Origin: an uncultured Eubacterium sp.
GTDB lineage: Bacteria > Bacillota > Clostridia > Lachnospirales > Lachnospiraceae
Assembly (NCBI GenBank): GCA_949959185.1
Contig: CATLIX010000016.1
Span: 1 to 58,283, forward strand
Direction of reading: 5' to 3'
DNA: 58,283 bases
Shown here: in pieces, positions 16,113 through 24,006 of the stretch
Layout of the letters: each line of letters opens with the position of its first letter
Position numbering within the stretch: position 1 is the first letter of the stretch
The notes under the pieces: model-generated
The model's input: only the letters and a program-made list of their open reading frames with translations
What the model was told of the DNA's origin: nothing
The model's database searches: none
Translations under genes and position numbers: made by a program

Positions 16113-16141
16113 ATTATACCATACTCTTTACTTTTTGACAA
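16113..16141 (-). promoter_or_regulatory. Promoter of the SprA-like/PepSY/LRR operon
   Basis: TTGTCA, a 17-base spacer and TATAAT on the minus strand. Its -35 hexamer overlaps the -35 of the opposite promoter (16135-16163). The predicted transcript enters the tandem array directly and has a leader of roughly 185 bases. Confidence 0.8.
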
Positions 16142-16163
16142 ACGGGAAAAAAGAGATTATACT
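16135..16163 (+). promoter_or_regulatory. Promoter of the DUF2752 gene
   Basis: TTGACA, a 17-base spacer and TATACT on the plus strand, 83 bases upstream of the start at 16247. It shares the 7-bp TTGACAA with the divergent promoter. Confidence 0.85.
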
Positions 16164-16246
16164 AAGGTTTCATAACAAAGGCGCTGTCTGAACTGTCGCA
16201 GGCTTTATAAGAAACATACAATACATGATTTATAAGGATAATATTT

Positions 16247-16687
16247 ATGAGACAACGGGAAAAAGAAGAAACTGCCCTGTTTTATACGGGCTGGGCATTA
16301 CTTGCCATATCGTGTTTGCTGTGGATGTTTTACCGGCTGTTCCCCGGCCTTTTTACCAGCCTGCTGGTACCATGTCTGGTGAAAAGCACGCTGGGAATCT
16401 ACTGTCCCGGCTGCGGCGGAACCAGAGCTGTCATCAGCCTTCTGCGAGGTGAATTTCTCACCTCTTTTATCTGTCATCCTCTGGTTCTTTACACTGCTGT
16501 TGTGGGCGGCTGGTTTTTAATCAGTCAGACCATTGCACGGGTTTCGGGACGCCGGCTGAATATCGGTATGAAATATCGGGACGGATACGTGTGGGCTGCC
16601 CTCGTCATTGTAATTGTAAACTTTATCGTCAAAAATCTGCTGTTACTGCTGTTTCACGTGGACTTATTAAAAGATTTTCATCTGTAA
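16247..16687 (+). CDS. DUF2752 membrane protein
   Basis: A 146-aa protein with three to four hydrophobic segments and the family hallmark CPGCGGTR (residues 53-60) between the first and second segments. DUF2752 proteins are small membrane proteins of unknown function. The ribosome binding site is weak (AAGGATAATATTT), but the promoter and conserved motif support the gene. It converges on lysC with 7 bases between the stops. Confidence 0.87.
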   Translation: MRQREKEETALFYTGWALLAISCLLWMFYRLFPGLFTSLLVPCLVKSTLGIYCPGCGGTRAVISLLRGEFLTSFICHPLVLYTAVVGGWFLISQTIARVSGRRLNIGMKYRDGYVWAALVIVIVNFIVKNLLLLLFHVDLLKDFHL

Positions 16688-16694
16688 CAGCAGA

Positions 16695-17900
16695 TTACTC
16701 CTCAATAAACTGGTCATGCACCGCCCGCATGGCCTTATCCACATCTTCTTCATTAATCAGCACCGTTATGCGGATTTCTGATGTGGCAATCATGCGGATA
16801 TTAATGCCGGCATTGTAGAGGGCCTCAAACATCCGGGAGGCCACGCCGGGATTGGACTGCATACCGGCTCCCACAATGGATACCTTTGCTACGGTGTCAT
16901 TTACTCTGATTTCCCTGGCGGTTATCCGGTTCTTATGTTCTTCCAGTATGGCAACGGTTTCGGCAGCGTCGTCCCTGGCCACCGTAAAAGAAATATCTTT
17001 CGTGCCTTCCCGTCCGATGGACTGCAGAATAATATCTACATTGATATTATGTCTGGCCAGCAAATCAAATATTTTAAAGGCAATTCCCGGCACGTCCTTT
17101 ACTCCGAAAACTGCGATTCTGGCTGTATTTTTATCTACCGCAACTCCGCTGACAAGCATACTTTCCATGTCTGTCTCCTCCTTTACAATGGTTCCTTCGG
17201 CATTATTCAGACTGGAACGAACCACCAGCTGTACACCATATTTTTTTGCCATTTCCACGGAACGGTTGTGGAGCACTTTGGCCCCCAGCGTTGCCAGCTC
17301 CAGCATTTCATCATAGGTAATTTCCGGAATTTTTCTGGCACTGGGCACAATCCGCGGGTCAGCAGTATATACCCCTTCCACATCCGTATAGATTTCACAG
17401 GCGTCCGCGTGAAGCACCGCCGCCAGGGCCACTGCGGTAGTATCGGAACCACCCCGGCCCAGCGTGGTAACATCCTCGTATTTATTCACTCCCTGGAAGC
17501 CTGTGACAATCACAATTTTCCGGTTTTCCAGTTCGTGGCGGATACGCCGGGTATCTATTTTCTTAAAACGGGCATTTCCATATCTGGAAGATGTATGCAT
17601 TCCCACCTGAAAGGCGTTCAGAGAAACAGAGGGCGCGCCAAGGGCTCCCATGGCCATGGCCATCAGGGCAGCGGACGTCTGCTCTCCTGTTGTCAGAAGC
17701 ATATCAAGTTCCCGCCGGGATGGATTGGGATTGATATCCCTGGCCATCTCCAGCAGGCGGTCCGTAGTCTTTCCCATGGCAGACAGTACCACCACCACGT
17801 CATTTCCCTTCTGATAATCTTCCATGCAGCGCCGGGCCACATGATAAATCCGTTCTTTATCTGCTACGGAGCTTCCTCCGAATTTTTTTACTATTAACAT
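16695..17900 (-). CDS. lysC: Aspartate kinase
   Basis: Aspartate kinase phosphorylates aspartate, the first step to lysine, threonine and methionine. The 401-aa protein has KKFGGSS at residues 5-11, TTGEQTSAALMA, and GRGGSDTTAVALA. Two C-terminal ACT domains (about 265-400; GIAFKIFDLLARHNINVDIILQS and ASRMFEALYNAGINIRMIATS, each split by the fold) imply feedback control by an amino acid, most likely lysine and/or threonine. AGGAG lies 6 bases before the start. It is the fourth gene of the UPF0735-hom-apgM-lysC transcript. Confidence 0.97.
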   Translation of the reverse strand: MLIVKKFGGSSVADKERIYHVARRCMEDYQKGNDVVVVLSAMGKTTDRLLEMARDINPNPSRRELDMLLTTGEQTSAALMAMAMGALGAPSVSLNAFQVGMHTSSRYGNARFKKIDTRRIRHELENRKIVIVTGFQGVNKYEDVTTLGRGGSDTTAVALAAVLHADACEIYTDVEGVYTADPRIVPSARKIPEITYDEMLELATLGAKVLHNRSVEMAKKYGVQLVVRSSLNNAEGTIVKEETDMESMLVSGVAVDKNTARIAVFGVKDVPGIAFKIFDLLARHNINVDIILQSIGREGTKDISFTVARDDAAETVAILEEHKNRITAREIRVNDTVAKVSIVGAGMQSNPGVASRMFEALYNAGINIRMIATSEIRITVLINEEDVDKAMRAVHDQFIEE

Positions 17901-17924
17901 AGGGTTCTCCTGAAACTTTTTTCA

Positions 17925-19130
17925 TCATTTTCCGGAAATCAGATAATCTGTCATTTCGCATCCTCTGGAAACATGATGGCCGCTTTCTGCCGCCTCTTTT
18001 TCGTTATATTTCCAGGTATTTTTCTGAGGCGCGGTGCTGTCATACAACAGATAGGGCACGTCGTCGCCGGTATGGGTACGGATGCGGATGGGGGTGGGAT
18101 GGTCCGGAAGAATCAGCAGCCGGAATTCTTTCCCTGCCTGCTCCAGCCCTTCTTTTATGGGAGCAATCACCTGTTCATCCAGATACTGAATGGCCTGTAT
18201 CTTTTTTTCCACACTGCCCTGATGGCCCATTTCATCCGGTGCTTCCACGTGCACATATACAAAATCATAATTGTCTTTTGTCAGCACATCCACAGCAGCC
18301 TGGGCTTTTCCCCGGTAATTGGTGTGAAGGCCGCCGTTAGCCCCTTCCACCTGAATTATCTTCATGGAGGCTCCCGCTGCAATTCCCTTCAGCAAATCCA
18401 CTGCTGACACCATAGCGCCCTTAAGCCCTGTTTTCTCTTCGAAAGACGAGAGGGAAGGCCTTGTGCCGGCGCCCCAGAACCAGCAGGAATTCGCCGGATT
18501 CAGCCCCTGTTTCTTCCGCTCCAGGTTGATGGGATGGTTCACCAGAATATCATAGCTTTTCTTCATCATGTTCCGCAGCATTTCATCCTGAGGCAGGTAC
18601 TGTCCAATGGTCTGGCCCAGTACATCATGGGGCTGAGTCAGTTCCATCACCTGGCCCTGCTGCCAGATGAGCAGATGGCGGTAACTGGTTCCCGCATAAA
18701 ACTGATATGTCTCTGTTTCCAGTTCTTTTCTGACCGCTTCCAGCAAAATAGCTGCGTCCTCCGTGGAAATCTCCCCGGAGCTGTGGTCCAGAATCTTTTT
18801 GTCTTCAAAATGTTCTTCTTCCTCGGTCAGGGTCACCAGATTGCAGCGCAGGGACACGTCCGTGGGCTTCATGTCCACGCCGATACTCAAAGCCTCCAGA
18901 GGAGAACGTCCGGAATAATAGATTTTCGGGTCGTATCCCAGCACAGACAGGTTGGCCGTATCGCTGCCGGGAGCCATTCCGTCCGGTATGGTATGGACAG
19001 TTCCGATTTCTCCTGCTGCCGCAAGGCAGTCCATACAGGGTGTTTTGGCATATTGAAGGGGCGTCATGCCCTGAAGTTCTTCGATTGGGAGGTCTGCCAT
19101 TCCATCCCCCAGCACAATCACATATTTCAT
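17925..19130 (-). CDS. ApgM-family protein, probable homoserine kinase
   Basis: The 401-aa protein belongs to the cofactor-independent phosphoglycerate mutase (ApgM) branch of the alkaline phosphatase superfamily. Signs are LGDGMADLPI at the N-terminus, MAPGSDTANLSVLGYDP, HVEAPDEMGHQG and LPDHPTP. Homologues found next to hom have been proposed, and in some bacteria reported, to act as homoserine kinases replacing ThrB. Here it lies between hom (23 bases downstream of its stop) and lysC, and no GHMP-type thrB is visible. Homoserine phosphorylation is therefore the better guess than glycolysis. AAAGGATT precedes the start. Confidence 0.85.
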   Translation of the reverse strand: MKYVIVLGDGMADLPIEELQGMTPLQYAKTPCMDCLAAAGEIGTVHTIPDGMAPGSDTANLSVLGYDPKIYYSGRSPLEALSIGVDMKPTDVSLRCNLVTLTEEEEHFEDKKILDHSSGEISTEDAAILLEAVRKELETETYQFYAGTSYRHLLIWQQGQVMELTQPHDVLGQTIGQYLPQDEMLRNMMKKSYDILVNHPINLERKKQGLNPANSCWFWGAGTRPSLSSFEEKTGLKGAMVSAVDLLKGIAAGASMKIIQVEGANGGLHTNYRGKAQAAVDVLTKDNYDFVYVHVEAPDEMGHQGSVEKKIQAIQYLDEQVIAPIKEGLEQAGKEFRLLILPDHPTPIRIRTHTGDDVPYLLYDSTAPQKNTWKYNEKEAAESGHHVSRGCEMTDYLISGK

Positions 19131-19153
19131 AATGAATCCTTTCTGTCTCTGCT

Positions 19154-20356
19154 TTACACTACGCGGATTCTCTGCAAAATGTGCTTCAATCCCGCAGCTT
19201 TCTGCTCATATTCTTCTTCTGTCATCTGTTCTGTCAGAAATCCTGTCTCACCGGATATGCCTTCTGCCTTCACAAATTCCACATCTCCGAACTGATTTCG
19301 AATCTCTGCTTCACTGTCGCTGCTTCGCACAAAAAAGCGGCTTTTGGCTTTCCTGCTGTCCACCAGCTCCATTTTCCGGGAACTCCAGGAAATCAGGATA
19401 TTCTTGTGGAGATGCTTTGCAATATCCACAATATCGGCAGCCACCGCGCTGGCGGTAGGAAGTTTTCCTGCGCCGCTTCCATAGAACATGGCGTCTCCCA
19501 GCACGTTACCATGGACAAAAATTGCATTGAACACATCATTTACATTGTAGAGGGGGTGTTCCTGGGACAACAGAAAAGGCGCAACCATGGCGCAGTATCC
19601 TTCTTCTGTTTTCCTGCTGGTGGCCAGAAGTTTGATTACCCGGCCCATGGCTTTTGCATAACGGATATCTGCTGCTGTAATTTTTGTAATTCCTTCCGTA
19701 TATATTTCCTCAAAATCCACCTGCTGCCCGCATACCAGAGAAGTCAGAATTGCAATTTTCCGGCAGGCGTCATAGCCTTCGATATCGGCAGTGGGGTCTG
19801 CTTCCGCATAGCCTCTGGACTGGGCGTCTTTTAACACATCGTCAAATTCCAGCCCTTCAAAGGTCATCTTGCTCAGCATGTAATTGGTGGTTCCGTTTAA
19901 AATTCCGGTGATTTCCTCAATTTCATCTGCAGTCAGGGAAGAATTCAGAGGACGTATAATGGGTATTCCGCCGCCCACGCTTGCCTCAAACAGAAAATTG
20001 ATACTCTGTTCTCTGGCAATGGAAATCAGTTCCGCTCCGTGTTTTGCCACCAGCGCCTTATTGGAAGTGGTAACGCTTTTTCCTGCCAGAAGAGCCTGCT
20101 TTACAAAGGTGTAAGCCGGTTCCACGCCGCCCATGGCTTCCACTACTACCTGGATTTCCGGGTCCTTTGCAATGATATCATAGTCATGTACTACTTTTCT
20201 CTCCATGGGATCTCCCGGAAAATCCCGCAAATCCAGAATATATTTTACCTCAATTTCATCTCCTGCACGTTTTGCAATGCTTTCCCGGTTGGTGTTAAGC
20301 ACCTCCACCACCCCGGAGCCTATGGTTCCGTATCCTAAAATTGCAATCTTTATCAT
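19154..20356 (-). CDS. hom: Homoserine dehydrogenase
   Basis: Reduces aspartate semialdehyde to homoserine with NAD(P)H. The 400-aa protein begins MIKIAILGYGTIGSGVVEVL, a Rossmann motif. It carries ASVGGGIPIIRPL and GILNGTTNYMLSKM, then AEADPTADIEGYDACRK with catalytic residues, and a C-terminal ACT-like region from about 320. The start at 20356 is set by GGAGG 5 bases upstream; an ATG 12 bases earlier lacks a site. It is the second gene of the aspartate-family operon, after the UPF0735 regulator. Confidence 0.97.
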   Translation of the reverse strand: MIKIAILGYGTIGSGVVEVLNTNRESIAKRAGDEIEVKYILDLRDFPGDPMERKVVHDYDIIAKDPEIQVVVEAMGGVEPAYTFVKQALLAGKSVTTSNKALVAKHGAELISIAREQSINFLFEASVGGGIPIIRPLNSSLTADEIEEITGILNGTTNYMLSKMTFEGLEFDDVLKDAQSRGYAEADPTADIEGYDACRKIAILTSLVCGQQVDFEEIYTEGITKITAADIRYAKAMGRVIKLLATSRKTEEGYCAMVAPFLLSQEHPLYNVNDVFNAIFVHGNVLGDAMFYGSGAGKLPTASAVAADIVDIAKHLHKNILISWSSRKMELVDSRKAKSRFFVRSSDSEAEIRNQFGDVEFVKAEGISGETGFLTEQMTEEEYEQKAAGLKHILQRIRVV

Positions 20357-20419
20357 AGTTTCCTCCATTCTGCATATTCATAATCCGCAACAGTTCTGAG
20401 ACTCTCACTGTCCCATCCT

Positions 20420-20863
20420 TCACTCTCTTGCCAGTATTTTTACATAGTGAACCCCGTTTTGCTGCTCAATATTTTCTATCATCTGGGACACATTTTTCGT
20501 ATCCGGGAGCACGTCCACACTTAAAGTCAGAGACGCCACTCCATTTACCGGAATACTCTGATGAATGGTCAGGATATTGGCATGGAAATCTGCCACAATC
20601 CCAAGAACCAGGGAGAGCAGTCCCGGCTCATCATCCATCTGAATGACCATTGTGATGGTTTTCCCTTTTGCGTTGTCATGAAAGGGAAAAATATCATCTT
20701 TGTATTTGTAAAAAGAACTGCGGCTGATTCCCACAAGTTCTGTGGCCTCCTGCACGGATTCCGCCCGGTCCGATTCCAGCAGACGCTTTGCCTCCACCAC
20801 TTTCAGAAGCACTTCCGGAACCGCCTTTTTCTTTAACACAAAATATTTCGTCTTTTCCTCCAT
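20420..20863 (-). CDS. UPF0735 ACT-domain protein (PheB-like regulator)
   Basis: A 147-aa protein. The N-terminal half has a helix-turn-helix-like region (VQEATELVGISRSSFYKYKD, about residues 39-58). The C-terminal half is an ACT domain starting near ITMVIQMDDEPGLLSLVLGI. UPF0735 members often precede hom or pheA, and an amino-acid-sensing regulator is the usual guess. The start at 20863 has GGAGGG upstream; longer in-frame extensions are not supported. First gene of the hom operon with a good promoter at 20962-20990. Confidence 0.9.
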   Translation of the reverse strand: MEEKTKYFVLKKKAVPEVLLKVVEAKRLLESDRAESVQEATELVGISRSSFYKYKDDIFPFHDNAKGKTITMVIQMDDEPGLLSLVLGIVADFHANILTIHQSIPVNGVASLTLSVDVLPDTKNVSQMIENIEQQNGVHYVKILARE

Positions 20864-20961
20864 GGTGCCCTCCGGCCTTCTCCACATGCAGCAGTTCAGA
20901 AAATCTCTCTGCCGCACCGTTGTCTGTATTTCTGTGAAATACATTTGTTTTTACAGGAAAG

Positions 20962-20990
20962 ATATTAGCACATTTGTTTTGGGAATGCAA
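20962..20990 (-). promoter_or_regulatory. Promoter of the UPF0735-hom-apgM-lysC operon
   Basis: TTGCAT, a 17-base spacer and TAATAT on the minus strand. No T-box or lysine riboswitch is recognisable in the roughly 90-base leader. Confidence 0.75.
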
Positions 20991-21021
20991 CCGGTTTTTA
21001 AAATTTCCTGCTGCCGGAATT

Positions 21022-21477
21022 TCATTTGGATATATCCCGTTTCCTGACAAACTGGTTCACCAGCCTATCCTCCCGGATACGGAGTTTTAAACTGCCGTTC
21101 TTTTCCACGGGATACCGGTAACCCCCAAATCGCAGCCGGTATTTTATTATAATATTACATGCGGTAATGCCTCCGGCTATCAGCGCCGCCACTGCTGCAA
21201 TCTTCAGCTCTGTGTCTGTAATGCTCCGTTGATCCCCCTGTCCATCTGCCGCTCTCCCGGTATCTTCCTGAGGTCCTGATTCATATGCCTCTACCTCTTC
21301 TTCCGTCAGAATTCCCGCCTGGTCCGTGACTGCCGGCTCCGTTGCCTGCACTTTTACAGGCAGCATCAGACAGAGTACCAGACACATCCATGACAGTATC
21401 TGTATTTTTCCGTGCCTCCTCTTAAAATATCCTGTTCTTCCCGTCTTCTGACCGGGACATAAGCTGTATTGATTCAT
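21022..21477 (-). CDS. YdjH-like membrane protein lacking the TPM domain
   Basis: A 151-aa protein. Residues about 27-45 form a signal or anchor segment. AVTDQAGILTEEEVEAYE (about 49-66) looks like the opening of a TPM domain. Residues about 90-112 are a membrane helix. The tail YRYPVEKNGSLKLRIREDRL to NQFVRKRDI resembles the tail of YdjH-type TPM proteins as I recall them. The roughly 100-plus residues of the TPM fold expected between the opening and the helix are absent. Start and stop of the preceding YdjG-like gene overlap by 4 bases (ATGA), with GGAGG 9 bases upstream. Synteny with YdjG and YdjI supports the assignment. Confidence 0.6.
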   Translation of the reverse strand: MNQYSLCPGQKTGRTGYFKRRHGKIQILSWMCLVLCLMLPVKVQATEPAVTDQAGILTEEEVEAYESGPQEDTGRAADGQGDQRSITDTELKIAAVAALIAGGITACNIIIKYRLRFGGYRYPVEKNGSLKLRIREDRLVNQFVRKRDISK

Positions 21478-22526
21478 AAGAAATACCCTCCTGCCAGTCC
21501 AAGCAGAAATACAATCAGGGCAATCATGCCGCTGAACAGAAACACTTTTTTATAGTCAACAGGGAGTTCTCCGCATACTTTTCCATTCTGCCCGTTCATG
21601 GAATAATAGTAAACCTTTCCGTCTCTGCCTTCATAGGTGACTGTCCAGACGGGAAGGAACACATATTCCCAGTTCTGCCGCCGACAGTCCAGATTTATTT
21701 TTTTTACAGACAGAGAATCGTATCCGTGAACCGTATCACGAAGCATTTTCCCTCCATATTCTTCGGCCTCCTTCCTCACGCTTATTTCCAGATCTCTCTG
21801 CTCTATATCACGCTTTTCTGCCAGAAATCCCGACAGATACCCCATATGAAAGTCCTGCGCTTCTCTCACATCGTAGGGCAGAACCCCCAGAGAAAGTTTA
21901 TTGTTTGCTTTTGTCAGTGCATTTCTTGTGATATCCTCCAGATGGATGTCCCCTCTCCGTTCCACCCAATACAGTTTTGTCTCGGTGTACTCTGTATCAT
22001 CTTCGCGCCATTCCCGAACCTTTTTTCCTTCCGCCTGCAATGTTCCTTCCAAATCCAGATCCACCAGCCAGTAAGGAAAATAGACACCGGTTATTTTGTC
22101 CATCTGGCATTTTTTAAAAAATGCTCTCGGAACAAATTTTTTACTGTGCACATATTCCAGAAATTTTTCCGTAGCCTGTTCCTTATCAATGGCAAAAGGG
22201 ATAATTTTATGGGGCATAAATTCCCCGGATACCCTTCCGGACAACACCACCGGATTATGACAATAGTAACAGAATGACGCCGCGGTGGTTTCATCCGTCA
22301 CAACCTGAGCCCCGCAGCTGGGACAGCTGTAAACGCTGCCTTCCTGGCTCCCGGTCCCACCGGATGAATCATTTTTCTGCTTTTCTTTCCCTGTTTCAGG
22401 CTGCATCTGATTTAATTCTTCCTGCGAAAACGCAGAAGTACAGTATTCACACCTGTACTTCTGCGTTCCCGGATGGAATACCAGTTCGCCGTCGCAGTTC
22501 GGACATTTATAACTGATTACTGACAT
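21474..22526 (-). CDS. YdjG-like zinc-ribbon membrane protein
   Basis: A 350-aa protein. An N-terminal TFIIB-type zinc ribbon (C8xxC11, C26xxC29) is followed by a second CPSC/CYYC ribbon near residues 68-90. A long conserved middle includes FMPHKIIPFAIDKEQA and GVYFPYWLVDLD. A single membrane helix lies at the C-terminus (about 325-348). In Bacillus subtilis the corresponding gene is part of the pspA-ydjGHI operon involved in membrane stress. The function of YdjG itself is not established. It overlaps the YdjH-like gene by 4 bases and follows the SPFH gene by 28 bases. Confidence 0.8.
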   Translation of the reverse strand: MSVISYKCPNCDGELVFHPGTQKYRCEYCTSAFSQEELNQMQPETGKEKQKNDSSGGTGSQEGSVYSCPSCGAQVVTDETTAASFCYYCHNPVVLSGRVSGEFMPHKIIPFAIDKEQATEKFLEYVHSKKFVPRAFFKKCQMDKITGVYFPYWLVDLDLEGTLQAEGKKVREWREDDTEYTETKLYWVERRGDIHLEDITRNALTKANNKLSLGVLPYDVREAQDFHMGYLSGFLAEKRDIEQRDLEISVRKEAEEYGGKMLRDTVHGYDSLSVKKINLDCRRQNWEYVFLPVWTVTYEGRDGKVYYYSMNGQNGKVCGELPVDYKKVFLFSGMIALIVFLLGLAGGYFL

Positions 22527-22554
22527 TTGTATTCTCCCTGTATCTTCTGTTTCT

Positions 22555-23850
22555 CTACCGTACCGGTTTTCCGCACTCAGAACAGAACTTTCCGCTGTTT
22601 ACCGCTCCGCACTGGCAGCTCCATGTGCCAGGCTGTTCTGCCTTGGGCGCTCCGCACTCGGAGCAGAATTTTCCCTGGTTCACATGGCCGCATTTGCAGG
22701 TCCATTCTTCCGGCTTTTTCGGCTGAGGCTTTCCGCACTCGGAGCAGAACTTTCCGCTGTTTACCGCTCCGCACTCACAGCTCCAGCCAGCTTTATTTTG
22801 GGCAGGCTGTGACTGAAACTGCTGTCCGTTCCGGCTCTTTTGCATGTTCTGAGCATTCTGCATCTGCATTTGCTGCATATTGGCTGCGGAAGCCGCCCCC
22901 ATGGCGTTTCCTCCGGCCTGCATACCAACGCCCATTCCCATAAATCCGGCCATGGCTCCGTTGGCATTCGAACCTGCCGCTTCCAGTCCACGGGCCATAT
23001 GCCCCTGCAGATATCCTTCCCGTACCGTGGGATCGCCCAGCATGGCTCCTTCGTTTCGCATATTAATCAGTTCTGTGGATTTTTCATCATAGGAAACACT
23101 GGCAATTCCCACTGCCTGAACTTCCATTCCGCGCATCCGGTTCCAGTCTTCATCCAGGGTATCTGCCATATATTTTCCCAGTTCCCGTCCTTTGGAGGCT
23201 ACATGGGAAATACGGATTCCGTCGGCTGACATCTGATTGATGGCAGACTGCATGGCTTCCAGAAATTCTGAAAGGTACTGCTCGTTGATATCTTCAATTT
23301 CCACCTGCTCCTCATTTTTGGGAATTGCTTCCCCGTAAAATCGTATGGGGTCTGTGATTTTAATGGAATAAGTCCCATGGGCCCGCAGAAACAGCTCCGC
23401 ATTGTAAAAATTATCAAAATAATTAATAGGATTTCTGGTGCCGAATTTTATCCCTTTGATTTCCTGCAGATTAATATAAAATACCTTCTGTACGGTGGAC
23501 GTCTGTCCGCCGAATTTTACCCGTTGAAAAGATTCCTTCACCGTATCCTTTAACTGACCGTTAAACAGGGAAGGCAGCGACGAATCGTCTACCTTATAGT
23601 AACCTGGTTCCGCTGTATAATCTACGATTTTCCCTCCGTCCACCAGCATCATAAACTGATTGTCATATACATGGATTACAGATCCGTTACTTACCGTATC
23701 ATCGGTTCCTTTTACATTTTCGCCCTTCCTGGTTCTGACGCCTCTGGTAAATACCGTTCGGTCTCCCATGTCTCCCGGTTCATATACTTCCAGCCACTGG
23801 TCTGCCAGTCCTCCGGACACTGACTGCACTGCCGCTCTGATAATTCCCAT
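22555..23850 (-). CDS. YdjI-like SPFH protein with three zinc ribbons
   Basis: A 431-aa protein. Residues 1-300 form an SPFH-type domain (LEVYEPGDMGDRTVFTRG, FYNAELFLRAHGTYSIKI, GMEVQAVGIASVSYDE). It is followed by a Gly/Ala/Met/Gln-rich linker and three near-identical zinc ribbons of the form W-C-C-G-VN-GKFCSECG (about 355-431). The first and third ribbons are encoded by almost identical DNA of about 60 bp. In B. subtilis YdjI links PspA and YdjGH to the membrane (established for that species); no pspA is visible here. No clear promoter lies upstream, so read-through from prfB is possible. Confidence 0.85.
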   Translation of the reverse strand: MGIIRAAVQSVSGGLADQWLEVYEPGDMGDRTVFTRGVRTRKGENVKGTDDTVSNGSVIHVYDNQFMMLVDGGKIVDYTAEPGYYKVDDSSLPSLFNGQLKDTVKESFQRVKFGGQTSTVQKVFYINLQEIKGIKFGTRNPINYFDNFYNAELFLRAHGTYSIKITDPIRFYGEAIPKNEEQVEIEDINEQYLSEFLEAMQSAINQMSADGIRISHVASKGRELGKYMADTLDEDWNRMRGMEVQAVGIASVSYDEKSTELINMRNEGAMLGDPTVREGYLQGHMARGLEAAGSNANGAMAGFMGMGVGMQAGGNAMGAASAANMQQMQMQNAQNMQKSRNGQQFQSQPAQNKAGWSCECGAVNSGKFCSECGKPQPKKPEEWTCKCGHVNQGKFCSECGAPKAEQPGTWSCQCGAVNSGKFCSECGKPVR

Positions 23851-23973
23851 TTTTCTTCCTCCTGTACTCTGTCACAGACTGGCAGGAAAGGTTTCTTCTC
23901 CTGCCTGCTGTACCCGGGGCACATACTGCGTAAACAGCCAGTTTCCTTATGCGCCCCTGTGCATAAACAGCCG

Positions 23974-23997
23974 CAGGCCCGCAAGGCGGCGGGCCTG
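23974..23997 (-). terminator. GC-rich hairpin after prfB
   Basis: 9-bp perfect arms CAGGCCCGC/GCGGGCCTG with a 6-base loop, 9 bases after the prfB stop on the minus strand. It is followed by CGGCTGTTTATG, not a strong U tract, so it may be leaky and allow transcription into the YdjI-like gene. Confidence 0.5.
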
Positions 23998-24006
23998 ATA
24001 CAACCG

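Noticed and set aside
20864-20961. T-box or amino-acid riboswitch before the hom operon
   Set aside because: No T-box sequence, specifier stem or terminator hairpin is visible in the short leader.
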